This document shows, piece after piece, positions 1-11,484 of a stretch of DNA of 64,000 nucleotides. Below the pieces are notes generated by a model. The model did not search any database. It saw only the letters and a program-made list of their open reading frames with translations, and had not been told where the DNA came from. How positions within the stretch are numbered: position 1 is the stretch's first letter; each line of letters starts with the position of its first letter. Both the position numbers and the translations under genes were made by a program. Origin of the DNA: Diprion similis (lineage: Eukaryota > Arthropoda > Insecta > Hymenoptera > Diprionidae); assembly GCF_021155765.1 (NCBI RefSeq), contig NC_060116.1:6138001-6202000 (forward strand), read 5' to 3'.

Positions 1-56
1 ATAAGCGAGTGAAGCAGTGAATGTTGAAGCTGAAGAGTGGATAACACGGAATCGTC
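1..56 (+). promoter_or_regulatory. 5' leader of the CYP4 gene
   Basis: These 56 bases lie immediately upstream of the P450 start codon at 57. They carry no splice acceptor in front of the ATG, so they are probably 5' untranslated sequence. The core promoter is likely to be to the left of the window. Confidence 0.5.
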
Positions 57-3000
57 ATGAATGTTTTGACACTCCTGCTTACGGCAGCATGTGCCATAAT
101 TTTAATAAGAATAGGTCAATGGTTTCACAAATTTTACCACTTTGCCAAAATTATCGATAAGATTCCTGGACCAAAAGCTTATCCCATCATTGGAACTGCG
201 ATCGCCTTAAGTAAAATCAAACGGGAAGGTGAGAAGGCATTTTTTATTATAAAACGGAACGAATTATTTTACGTATAAACTGACAAAACGATAAGAGAAG
301 CCTCTTATTATCTTTTTCGCTAGAGACATTTTATCGTATTGAATTAGCACTGTTGTAAAAGAGATCCTTTACACTTGAAATTATACTTGCAGATTGGTAC
401 AAATGGTTCCAGGCTCAGGGCAAGAAGTACGAGGATGGAATATTTCGTTTATGGGTTGGCACGAGAGCCGAGGTTCACCTCGGTACAGCTGAGAATGTTA
501 GCGTGAGTAAAATTTTTTTGCCTGAGAATTATTCGATAAAATTTGCTGTTTCTTCGGTCATTTCCTTCGCATCTTTCTTTAGGCGATTTTCCCGAGTAAG
601 AATCTTATTACCAAATCCGAGATTTACGATTTCCTCCACCCGTGGCTGGGTTCAGGCCTGATAACTTCATCAGGTACGCTATACGCAATTCGATAATAAT
701 TAAATGTCAGTTGCGCATACATGGTGGTCAAAATATTCTCTAATTGAATTGAAAAGAAATGTAATGTATTTTACATCGCCAATGGTAAATATATGGACAG
801 TACTTTTTTGGATTAAAATCTACATAAATTGTCACAGATCTACCTAAGGATAATGTAACTCTTATTATCGGATTTGTAAATCTTGCTACAATTGCTGTAG
901 ATTTAACAACAAGTAGGCGGTGTCCATATATTCAACACAGGACATATAAAATGTACAATATTTTAGTGTTTCAGCATGTATGTGAAGGAAAATTTAATAA
1001 TAATATTCTTCTGCTATTTCTTATTCATAGGTGATAAATGGCATCGGCAAAGAAGACTTCTCACTCCCACTTTCCATTTCAACATACTGGAAGAATATTC
1101 AGTGGTAATGTTTGAGAAGGCAGAAATATTGAAGCAATGCATCGAGTCAGAACTGAAAAATCGCCCAAATGAACCGATCGACATGTTCACTCTCATCACA
1201 AGATGTGCACTGGACATCATCTGCGGTAATCCATATCATACCAATTCAAAATAACATATAGTTTGTCAATCTCTTGGTTTTCTGTTTTCAAAGAAAGAAC
1301 AGAGTTACTGTAATCACCCCGAGAATGAAAAGTTGCGGCTTTGCTAGATCTCCACCTTTTGAAATATAGAGAATCACCTCCAATCATCGTCAGATGAACA
1401 ATGCGTGTGCGTGTGTGCGTGATTAATTATTTGTCCGACGATATCTCCAGAACGAATCACCGGATTATAATGACTCTGGTCTCAATCGATGCGGCTTCTC
1501 CAAACTTAAAACTGAATAGATTTTGGCTCTGACCGGTTTGGCAATTTTCGAATCATATAAATATCGAAATTATAAAGAATAAAATGAAAAAATAATATTT
1601 CGACAATGGATGAACCGTTTCAAAAGGAATTTCGTATCACTAAATTTCTTGCGTGTCTGATCACAAATTCGACATTGTACTTCGAGAGTTCGAATAATAT
1701 AACAACATTTTTATTACTATACTACTCATATCATTATTATTTTAGCGCGAAACGAGTTCTAGAACAAAAAATTTACAGACTTGTTTGTTTTTTTCGACTT
1801 GTCCGCTTGTTTGTTTCTTCGTCTCGACTTGTTTTTGCCAAGGTTTTACTGCTGATGATCTCATACATATGGGGCATAGCGATTTACACTCCAAATGAAG
1901 ACTTTATTCTCGTAATTTATAACTAATGCTAATACTTGGTTCGTCGCCTCGTAGAATTATAAAATAGCCAATGTCGCGCTGAGCCGTAAAAGAATACGTG
2001 AATTGAGAGTCTGGAAATTCGTTTTAATAGATAACCTTGAAATTTCGTTTTAATAGATAACTTATCTATCGCAAAACGCAACTTATCGTTATCAGTAATC
2101 GTTCGGCTATCTGCAATGCATAGGTTGCATTGATTCATGACGGAAGGTACTCAAAATACATCTGGTCCATTCCACTTATTATCCGCAAACGTACCGGGTC
2201 TAAAATTTCGATTCTTTCGCAATTGTACTGCGTATTTAAAATGCAAATATCTTACAAATGTAAAACGTCTAGCTCTTACACTGAGATACGTTGATCAATT
2301 TTTTTACCTTTGAAAGGACTGATTTTCACATTCGGATTTTCATCGTATTCTTATCACGGTGAAAAGATATGATCGAAGGTATTTTTGACGCAAGAAAGTC
2401 TGATCTTTTCGACAATGCAATACTTGTTCAGTTAGATCCGTAAAAACCGAACAGACCACTGTTTTACTAACATAAGAACCATTTTTTCTGGCACCCGCGA
2501 ACATCTATCTAAAATTTGACGTTTTTATCTGAAAGGTCATAGTTTTTCTACATGAGAAACCATATTTTGTAAAAGCTTCTGAGGCTTTGATGAGGACTCC
2601 TGCATCTTGGTACATGCAACAAAACATCAAAATTGCAGAAAAATTGAAATTTTGACCCCAGATAGTTTACTGATAATTGGTCGAGTGAGCCAAGTTTTGT
2701 TGTGTATTTGTGAAATGGACAACCGATTTGTCTCGATATGCGTACTTCATTCTTTCGCTGGCGTTAGATTTTACGTGTGGCTTCCAATGATGGTCCCTTA
2801 ACTCATGATTGGACTATGCACTACATGCCCTTTCCAATTCACTTACATTGCTTTCAGAATCGGCAATGGGGATCAACATCAATGCTCAAACAGACGACAA
2901 TGCAGAGTATACCACGACCTTACATGAGTAAAAATTTTACAAAACATTATCCTAGTTCATCAACAACTTCATGGTATTCTTTAGCAGATGAAACTTCGTC

Positions 3001-4225
3001 ATTCCGACGTCGCTATATTCCTATAAAATATAAATTAAGAAATAGTATAACAACAGAGAAAATTATCGTATCTGCCAAAATTATAGCTAAGATAGTTTAC
3101 GTGATGCTAATGAATATCCGATTTCATTGAACTTTGTAAAATTTACAGTATCACCTGTGAAACGGTCGAACGAGTTTTCCGTCCTTGGATACACAATAAC
3201 TGGATTTATTACAAACTCCGTCGTGGAAGGGAATTCAAAAGCAATCTTGACACTGCCCATAGATTTACAGAGAGGGTGAGACTCGAATAATATTTGCTGG
3301 AGCGCGGACATAATTACAAATTACCCGGGAAAAAATAAAAGGATCTAATTGGATGTTTATTTTGACACCATGTAATATGAACAGATCAAATCAGATCGAA
3401 ATATCTGATTATCTATTCTCTCTGATTAGATGTATTTTATTTTTTTCCCTGGCAAAGAATATTTAATCGTGCTATTGTGTTACTTGATTGGGCGTGATTC
3501 ATTCTGAATTTTTAGGTGATTACCACAAAAAAACTGACCCGAAAATCCCATCAAGAAAATAATGCCACAGAGTTCGGTAAGTCGAGGCGATGTTTTCAAA
3601 TGCATGACACTGCGACGATACCCGCATTATGTTTTTTGTTAGAGTTCATGAAAATTACATGCTATTATAACAAGTATTGCTTTTATTACTTCAGAAAAAC
3701 CAAAACGGCGGGCATTTTTAGATCACTTATTAAATGCTTGTGCCCATGAGAAGACACCCATTACTGACAACGAGTTGAGAGACGAAGTGGACACCTTTCT
3801 ATTTGCGGTAAATGTGATGAACAATTTGTTAGACTTTAATCTGGATGACAGTTGAAACTGCATCACGTCTAAGCTTTATAACATTAAGGTAAACAGGGTA
3901 AAAACAATCCGAAGCTTTTAATCCTAATCCCGATGGAATGCAGAATTACGATATATGAGGTTGAAGTCGAAAATTGAAAATATCGCAGTCAGTGAAATCA
4001 AGTATGTTTATTATTAAAAATTATAGACCCTAAAGCAAAAATTAAATCAGAACATTTGGAGAGGAGACGGTACAATTAATAATATTTGAGAAGAATCGTT
4101 TAGTTCCCGAAACGGTTAACGTCGACGTGCGCTTATAATAAAATGTGTTTAAATGTGTTAAACGATTAATTTAATGATCTTTTACATCGATTCTTGATCG
4201 ATCAAGCTGTTCAATGATACTCTAT

Positions 4226-4265
<40 letters not shown>

Positions 4266-4959
4266 GCATGATACAACAGCCGCAGCTATAAGTTGGGCTC
4301 TTTTCTGTATTGGCAATAATCCGGACGTCGAAGAGAAAATTCATGAGGAACACTTGCGCGTCTTTGGGGATTCGCTAGAGGCGGCAACGCTCCAGCAAAT
4401 TAATGAACTTAAATACCTTGAAAGAGTGATGAAGGAAACTATGAGGCTATTTCCTCCTGTACCGTCGGTGGGACGAATTATTACGGAAGACATGGACATA
4501 GGTGGGTCTGTGAAATATTTGTTAAAAAGTACTTTGCAAAAATTTGACATGACGAGAAATACGTACTGTGTACTACATATAACCATTCATTTTTCCTTTT
4601 TCATCGAATCCTCGTGATCAGCCGGATACAAAATCCCCATAGGTACCAACATCACTATTGACATGTATCAGATTCATCGGGATCCGAAACATTGGCCAAA
4701 TCCCGAAAAATTCGACCCGGATAGATTTTTGCCGGAGAATTCTCATGGACGACATCCGTACGCGTACGTGCCTTTCAGTGCTGGGCCAAGGAATTGTATT
4801 GGACAAAGGTTTTCTATGCTGGAACAAAAAATCGTATTGACCGCAGTGTTGAAACAATGGAGAATTAAGAGCGCTATAAAATATGATGAGGCTGAATGTT
4901 ACAATGAATTCATTCTGAGGCCGCAAAATGGAATCAAAATTCACTTCACACCTAAATGA
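57..4959 (+). CDS. CYP4: Cytochrome P450, family CYP4 (ten exons, complete)
   Basis: Microsomal heme-thiolate monooxygenase; CYP4 enzymes typically hydroxylate fatty acids, hydrocarbons or xenobiotics at the ER membrane with P450 reductase. Exons joined in phase: 57-228, 393-502, 583-673, 1031-1225, 2858-2927, 3149-3275, 3516-3576, 3695-3807, 4264-4501, 4622-4959. They total 1515 bases (504 residues plus TGA), a normal CYP4 length, and all introns have GT-AG ends. Residues 3-18 form a hydrophobic signal anchor, followed by a Pro-rich hinge (IPGPKAYP). Other marks are the CYP4 motifs YDFLHPWLG and [15 protein letters not shown], the I-helix GHDTT at 314-318, KETMR (ExxR, 370-374), the FDPDRF meander and the heme loop [11 protein letters not shown] with Cys451. 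The residue before GHDTT is Ala rather than the usual CYP4 Glu. Exon 9 is preceded by a TA microsatellite up to its acceptor. Family assignment is firm; subfamily (CYP4C-like) is only a guess. Confidence 0.95.
1420..1690 (+). repeat. Dispersed repeat family A, copy 1 (in CYP4 intron 4)
   Basis: Roughly 270 bases inside the P450 intron 4 (1226-2857) resemble the reverse complement of 27050-27330. Shared blocks occur in the same order: a GTCCGACGATATCTC block, GGTCTCAATCGA, AGATTTTGGCT followed by GACCGGTTTGG, TTTCGAATnATnTAAAT, and a final TGATCAC motif. No coding capacity is seen. It looks like a copy of an old, diverged noncoding transposon-derived family. The rest of intron 4 shows nothing recognisable. 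Confidence 0.7.
2014..2061 (+). repeat. Short tandem duplication in CYP4 intron 4
   Basis: The unit CGTTTTAATAGATAAC, with the preceding GAAATT, occurs twice in a row (about 2014-2035 and 2039-2061) with a single-base length difference. It is intronic and no function is evident. Confidence 0.75.
4231..4262 (+). repeat. (TA)n microsatellite abutting a splice acceptor
   Basis: About 16 TA units run straight into the AG (4262-4263) that begins P450 exon 9 at 4264. The repeat sits where a polypyrimidine tract would normally be. Confidence 0.9.
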
Positions 4960-5720
4960 AACAGAAGACTACGAAAGACAAGAAACAATAGCATTACAGG
5001 GACTGACTCAAAGCTGAGTGTTACCGGAAGGTTGAAAACAGACATGTGACAGTCTGTCAAAAAAGAAATTCTACTTATCCACGGCATCTGGGGAATATAA
5101 TGTATTTTCTCTGAATTTGTTAATCCGACTCCATTTCCGACCCCCCCCCCCCCCCCCCCCCCGCCCCGCCACGCGATTTTAAAAACGTAAAAGATGATCT
5201 TGCTAGAGTGAGGGTGCAAAAAAAAAATACATGAAATTCAATCACTAAATGTCGTAATACAATATGTGTTTCCCTATACGATACTATTTTATACAAACTG
5301 AATTATTATACACAAGAGAAATATTATAACAAAAATATTTTCTTACCGATTCAATTTTCAGTCGCCACTTTTTAAATTTAACCTATTGGACCATCTCGCA
5401 GGACCGACATGAAATTCGACCTTTTTTTGTAGAACAGCCTTAGGTGCTCCCTTAATCGCCAGCCTGCGCGTATCATGTCAAAAATATTAGCGTCTTTAAT
5501 GTTATTTGCACACGAACCTATTCCATGTATTCTTAAGAGAAGTTAACGATCGATAATCGTTTGTTGTATTAGTGCTGACGCTGTTACATATTGTTTTGCT
5601 CGCAGTAGAAGCAAGATATTGATAAAAACATAGATGTATTTGAATAAACCAGTGCGACATGAAGCGTTATAAGCAAGTGCGATGTTTTAAGCACAAACTA
5701 GTAACGTGACTGTGAATAAA
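4960..5720 (+). other. CYP4 3' untranslated region with candidate poly(A) signals
   Basis: Sequence after the P450 stop. The first canonical AATAAA motifs on the plus strand that I see are at about 5643-5648 and 5715-5720. A 22-base C homopolymer at 5141-5162 lies inside this presumed untranslated region. The transcript end is not directly shown. Confidence 0.4.
5141..5162 (+). repeat. Poly-C tract (22 bases)
   Basis: An uninterrupted run of C followed by a short G/C-rich stretch, about 180 bases past the CYP4 stop codon. It is unusual against the AT-rich surroundings, and its length is prone to sequencing error. Confidence 0.9.
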
Positions 5721-6519
5721 ATTACCACTTTTGTCACATGAAAAAATTTCATAAATAATATACATAATCTAAGAAGAATATTCTATGAAAAACTAAAAAG
5801 AAATTTAAGAATCATCTTATTAAGCATATATTTTCGTTAACAAACTATAATAAATTTATCAAAATATTCGTAATCGGCTGTGGATGTTATATTGCCTTCT
5901 AGGGGAAAAAACGAAAATCATGATTATGGGAAGTGAAAAAATATGACGCGCTACTTTCATCTAGTTGTAATTTTGTAAGTAATCGGTGATATTTTTTGTT
6001 ACCGTCAATGTACTAAGAAAAAAAAAAAAACGTGACCCATATTCTCACATCTAAATAGTTGGTGTTATCTTATTTTTACCGTAAAACGATCGACAAAAAT
6101 TGTGACCGTAATTTCACGACACAGGATTAGATGAAAAAAGAAATGACGTTGACTTACGGTAAAATGACGGTATTTTTTTATTTTTTTATTTTACTGAGAA
6201 TTTTAATTACGGTATTTTCAAATCTCTAGCCGAGATATAAAAGGCAAATGTGAAAAAAAGCAAGACACATAATACGGGTTCAGTTTGAGGGAAGTGGCGA
6301 GGTGTAGAATCCTGAGGTTCACGTGAGGCACCGAAGACCTCGCACAGGCGAATGAAGTCGAAGTTCATAATGTCAATCCAACGGTGCATTTTTAAGGAAA
6401 CTGGCTGGTTTACAATTTCAGATTTGTTACTGAAATTCGGTAATCCGTATATTATATAGTATCAAGACATGCTCATCTTTTGTAAACTCGACCGCTTGAA
6501 AGTTATTTTAAAATTTCAT

Positions 6520-6645
6520 GCAATTTCTTTATTTCTGCGTCAAATGAAAATGCTTTGAAGTGTGTTTGTTCAGAATGGTGTATAGGTAGAATAAAGCTGT
6601 CAAGTCCTTTTTCACGTTTGAGATACCAAAAACATTGAATTACCT
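6520..6645 (-). repeat. Dispersed repeat family B, partial copy
   Basis: A block beginning TTTATTTCTGCGTCAAATGA, continuing through TTTGTTCAGAAT and ending near TTTTTCACGTTTGAG, matches 47050-47165 in the same order and orientation. Only this end of the larger family B element is present here. Confidence 0.65.
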
Positions 6646-9600
6646 CATGATGCCAATCCGTGATTTTTGGAAAAACCGCGTAAAATTTGGGTTTGCGTTT
6701 GGAAGATACTCGATGATTTGTCGCATAATCTTACAAATTATAATGACCCGGCAAGCGAATGTTACACCACACACGGTGCGTATAAAAAAGCGTGTCCATT
6801 ACTTTAAGTAACACAGCACTTTCGACAAGTGTAATTAATTTAAAACGCTATCAGTTTCACGACGCGAAGTCCGTTGCACTCCTGCTATTAAATTTTGCGG
6901 TTTCAAATGCTCCTTCTTGACTTTCTTTATTCAATATATCAAATGCACGTAAGGCTTCGGACGATTCTCCGTATTAGTAGAGCCTCAACAGGCCCGTAAA
7001 TAAACAATAGAATCGAATACAGCAGAATTAATTCATAAATATCAACGTTCGACTCGAATCATAGCGCGATACAATCAATCAAACAAGCCAATATAAAGTT
7101 ACTCGCAAAAATAACTGTATTTAACTATAAAATATTCATGCGTCATGTACAGTTTCTATTCGAAAAGTGAAATCATGATATATCTGCAGACTTTCGCGGT
7201 CGATTGCGTGTCTTCAGAATTTTTTAAATTTTTTTTCTTTTTTTACTATGTATAAATTTTCAATCTAAGAAACAACCGGGTACTCCTAAGTATCTAGTTT
7301 TTTAATCGTTACAGACTTGTAGAGAAGCCGTGATTTCATTGAGTGTAAATTTAAAAACTGAACTTATGCATAGATAAACTAATTCAGCTTTGACCATTGT
7401 TACCGAAGAAAAATCACAAAAAATTTCCTATGGAAAATCTTAAAGTATCTCAGTAAGCTCGAAATTCGCTGCGAATTAATCACAGCATATTCAAGGTGAT
7501 ATGTTGGAGATCAAGTATAACGAATTAGTAAAATGGCTTTTATATTATTATAGGAATTTACTTCAGTTTCAAAGTGACCAAAAATTGTGTATTTAGCTCG
7601 TCAATACTCAGTGAAGTTCAAAATATAACTAGCTTATTATTCTTTGTCTATTCAAGACTTTTACACATTTCCTATTTCCGAAAACCTCTATAACTTATAT
7701 GATACGGAAAGGAATATTACGAATTTTTTTACTCGATTAAAAATTTTCGATTGTTTTTTTCTTCTTTTTCTTACCGTTGTACACTAATTGTAAGAATAAT
7801 TCAGTAAAGTGCATGATATGCACCAATCAACAAAAAGTATCTAATGATAATTGGAAAAAAAAAAAAAAAACCAATACAACATAATTTTTTTTAAATCTGC
7901 TGTACCGTATGTTTTGATGAAAAAACGTGTCTTGAAAAGTAATTTGGGAAAAACTGAGATCGATTTATAAACGAAAGATAAGGATGTAAAACAATGATAC
8001 TGAATATCTGGCAGATGGTTCGTGTGTGTGTATGTACATAAAAGCTTTTATAAAGCTGAGTTTTGTTTCCTAATCAAAACGTCCGCTCGAGTAATTAAAA
8101 AATAAGTCGTTAAATAATTAATACGAATTAAAAATTAAAAGCAATCACAGCTTATGTGTATATAATATAAATCTAAGAGTATGAAGAAAGATTGTTGAAT
8201 ACCAGGGTAAAAATGGCATATAAATGTGCCACGAGCAATTATAATATAATACCCTCGTTTACTAAGGACGATATTGTATGAATTATTTCGGTTTGCTAAC
8301 GCGCAGTGTAATTTTATCGGTGAATTATACTTTGTCGAGTATCCGGTTAAAAAAATTTGGATGAAAATTATACTTAATATAGATTATAAAGGTGTTGTAA
8401 AAATTTTCATGACAATTTGTTCTAGATTTATTTTGGTAATCATCACTCATTCCTTATTATACTCTTAGTTGTAATCATAATAATTCATGGTAATATTACT
8501 AAAACAATTTAATTATTATATACATAAATTTCAATAATTATATAATAGTTTCAAGATGAATGAATATGCAAATTACGACCATTCTTTTCATAGTTAAATC
8601 ATGCTCCATACTTCAAGGGCATTGAATCACAATAATCGTACAGGGATTATATTTAATATAACAACCAATCCAACTTGGAAGTTTGGTTACCTTCTCTGCT
8701 ATCATCATTATCTCTATCTTGTTTCTCTTTTTGCTTCGCAGATGAATCATTGATTTGTTGTGAATAATTCGGCTCTTAACTGTATAAAAAACTATTCTGA
8801 TTGCCAAATAATCTGGCCATTTATTAGGTAGTATTGATAATTGGAAATGGTAAGTTATATGTATAAATATTTACGACTTTTTAATACCTACGTCGCTCTT
8901 AATACGATAACAGAAAGTTGTAATAAATGAAGAATACTCACAAATAGCAAAAACAGACTGCAAGAAGGTAAATTCGCAAAAATTTACAAAATTGAATTGA
9001 TGGTTGCATTAAATTCAAACATGACATTAGTATGCTCTGGAAAAACATCTCAAGACGCAAATATTGATACTTTGCATCGAACCAAATCCCTATTCATATA
9101 AATAACTTCATATTTGTTATTCTTCACTGAATACCTTATCTAGCTTTGTAAAGAGTGTACACTTTTCATGAGTTATGTAGCATCATGTAATGTTCAATTG
9201 TTCATTGCGACAATATTTAATAATAAAAATAATAATAATAACTAACAGCTCGTTAATAATCAATAACTATAACTTGAAGCTAATACACTTTGCTTTCAAT
9301 TTTTCTCAAGTTTCCACCACTTTAAATATTTACAATTAACACACGTGCGCTCTTCGTTACCGGCACATTTTATTACAATTATTACAGTGTCAACTTTCGT
9401 CAAAAAATGTACACATTCTCACAACTTGTTTTTCGTTTATTCTCTGGTTTTGTTATTATCGTAACAAACGTTACACTAACAGAACGATCTAGAGGCTTTT
9501 GATTTTTACCAGTAAATTTATTTTGGTGAAAGCCTTAGAAAGGTGTAATAAAATTCCAGTAGAATTAATCAACGGGTTTGACGCCCCATAAAATTACTAC

Positions 9601-11394
9601 CCAACAAAATCGACAATCTTATCAGTAAAAATCGAATGCCTCCAGATATTGCTAGCACTTTTATGTTTTCCACGATGATTCGGGAAGTGGTTTTAACAGT
9701 AAAGTCACCTTTTTTTTAACTTTAATGATTACTATTTTCTGCACGTGATGATTTGACCCGAGCTGCCATTTTCTCAATAGTGATTCTGCTTGCTCTGTCT
9801 CATGCACTGAGATATACGCGGGCATATGAAGACTAATAAATTCAATTAATTAGTGTAATTCACGTAGGCAAAATCAAGTAATAGAATATATCATAAATGA
9901 TTACATTATATAATGACATATTCATAACTAGTAGAACAGTATCATTTCCCGGGTCATAGGAAATTTCAGTTTCATCCAAGTATGTTTCAATTCAATTTTC
10001 AAAATACAGTTTATCATTGTTACATTCGAATGCAAACTTTAATTCAATCGATCTAGATGTTGGATCTCTATTGCATGAGACGCAACAAACAACCATTTCC
10101 AATACAAACAAAAGCTATTAAATAGAACTTTATATTGACCTGGACCTTATTCTGACACTTTTTTGCAAATGGGTATACTTTCGTAGAAACGAATCACAAG
10201 CAAAGCGATTTCAGTGCGAGTCGTTTTGTCAGCGCATCTCAGCAATTATTATTTAATTTAAGTAATAATGACTGAACGTTATTTTACCCCTTTATTCAAA
10301 TTTATATGTAGAACTGAATTCGTTTAATACTGCTGATCAAGTGAAAGTTTCTCAAAAGAAAGAGTATTTATAATAAATGCTTGTAATTTTTTTTTCCTAT
10401 AAAGTTTACAAATGATAGATGATTTTCATGTCTCTGTTTTCATTATTATTATTATTTTCGATAAGTTGCTAAACTATAAAACAATTATTCCAATGAAATT
10501 TTAACAATAATCAAGATAATACGGAAAGAAATTCTACATTGAAATCACAACCATTCCCGACCTGCAGTGACTTGGCATAGTATTATAAGTTTGCGTTAAA
10601 CACCAAAATATGTCGCTATCTACACGGAAAGCTAGCATAATTAAAATTACTGGACCATTTACCTACAGAATCAAGTTTAATAAAAAGAACAGTTTAAATT
10701 TCTTACTGTTCATTTTAATCTGTGGTTTCTTAGACATAAAAACAAGATCCTGCAGTGATCATTCTCCGTTACACTACTGCCAATATAAGAGTGGGTCAGT
10801 CACATCACTTATCGGCACATTTTTTATACGAAACTTATTTAAGGCTTCATTTATTTAGTAATTTTTTTTGTTTGTTTTTTTTTTTTTTGTTTTGTTTTGT
10901 TTAAGGTAAGGTAGAAAAGACTGTCTCTCATATCAATTATTCGGACTATGAAATAATATTCACTGCATCTTCGTCAGAATCAGAAACGTATTTTGTTGAG
11001 TGAGAACATTGTTTGGATACACTGAGATAACATTGCCTTCTTTATCTAATGTTAAGACGTTAAACTACAATTTGGTAGTAATAGAGATAGCTGTTGTCAT
11101 CAAAACTGCCACATTTGCTATGCAGACTTGTAAGATGTCAATTTTTTACGGAAAATGTGTGTCGCTGTTATCTGGGAGGAATTTAAATAGACAGTTTAAC
11201 GTGAATGATAATTGTACTGAATTACCAGTCATGATATTTTCTAATACACGCTATCAATACATACAAAACTGAACTAGAATATGTTTCTTTCATTTTCCTA
11301 TTTGTTTCTCTCATGATTGCGAAATTTGTGAAATATTGGTGTAAGTAACAGATTTCTGATTCCTGACTTGATCACCGGGAAATAACTTCTTCAG

Positions 11395-11484
11395 ATCCAC
11401 TCTAATGGAGCTCCGGCCGCTTGTCAAGACAGGCTAAAAGAAGGGCAGGGTATTGCGAGTTCTTTATTGATAATCCAGACAAGG
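11395..11484 (+). other. Orphan exon-like island
   Basis: A 90-base segment much richer in G and C than its flanks. It is preceded by a good acceptor (AACTTCTTCAG) and followed by a near-consensus donor (AGG then GTAAGT). One frame is open across exactly 30 codons with both splice sites in phase 0; its translation is not a family I recognise. I could not find partner exons on the plus strand. It could be an exon of an unannotated or noncoding transcript, or a chance arrangement in the gish 3' region, which is transcribed the other way. Confidence 0.35.

Noticed and set aside
10610..11272. Two plus-strand frames of 82 and 90 codons upstream of the exon-like island
   Set aside because: No similarity, no splice sites linking them in phase to 11395, and composition like the surrounding AT-rich DNA.
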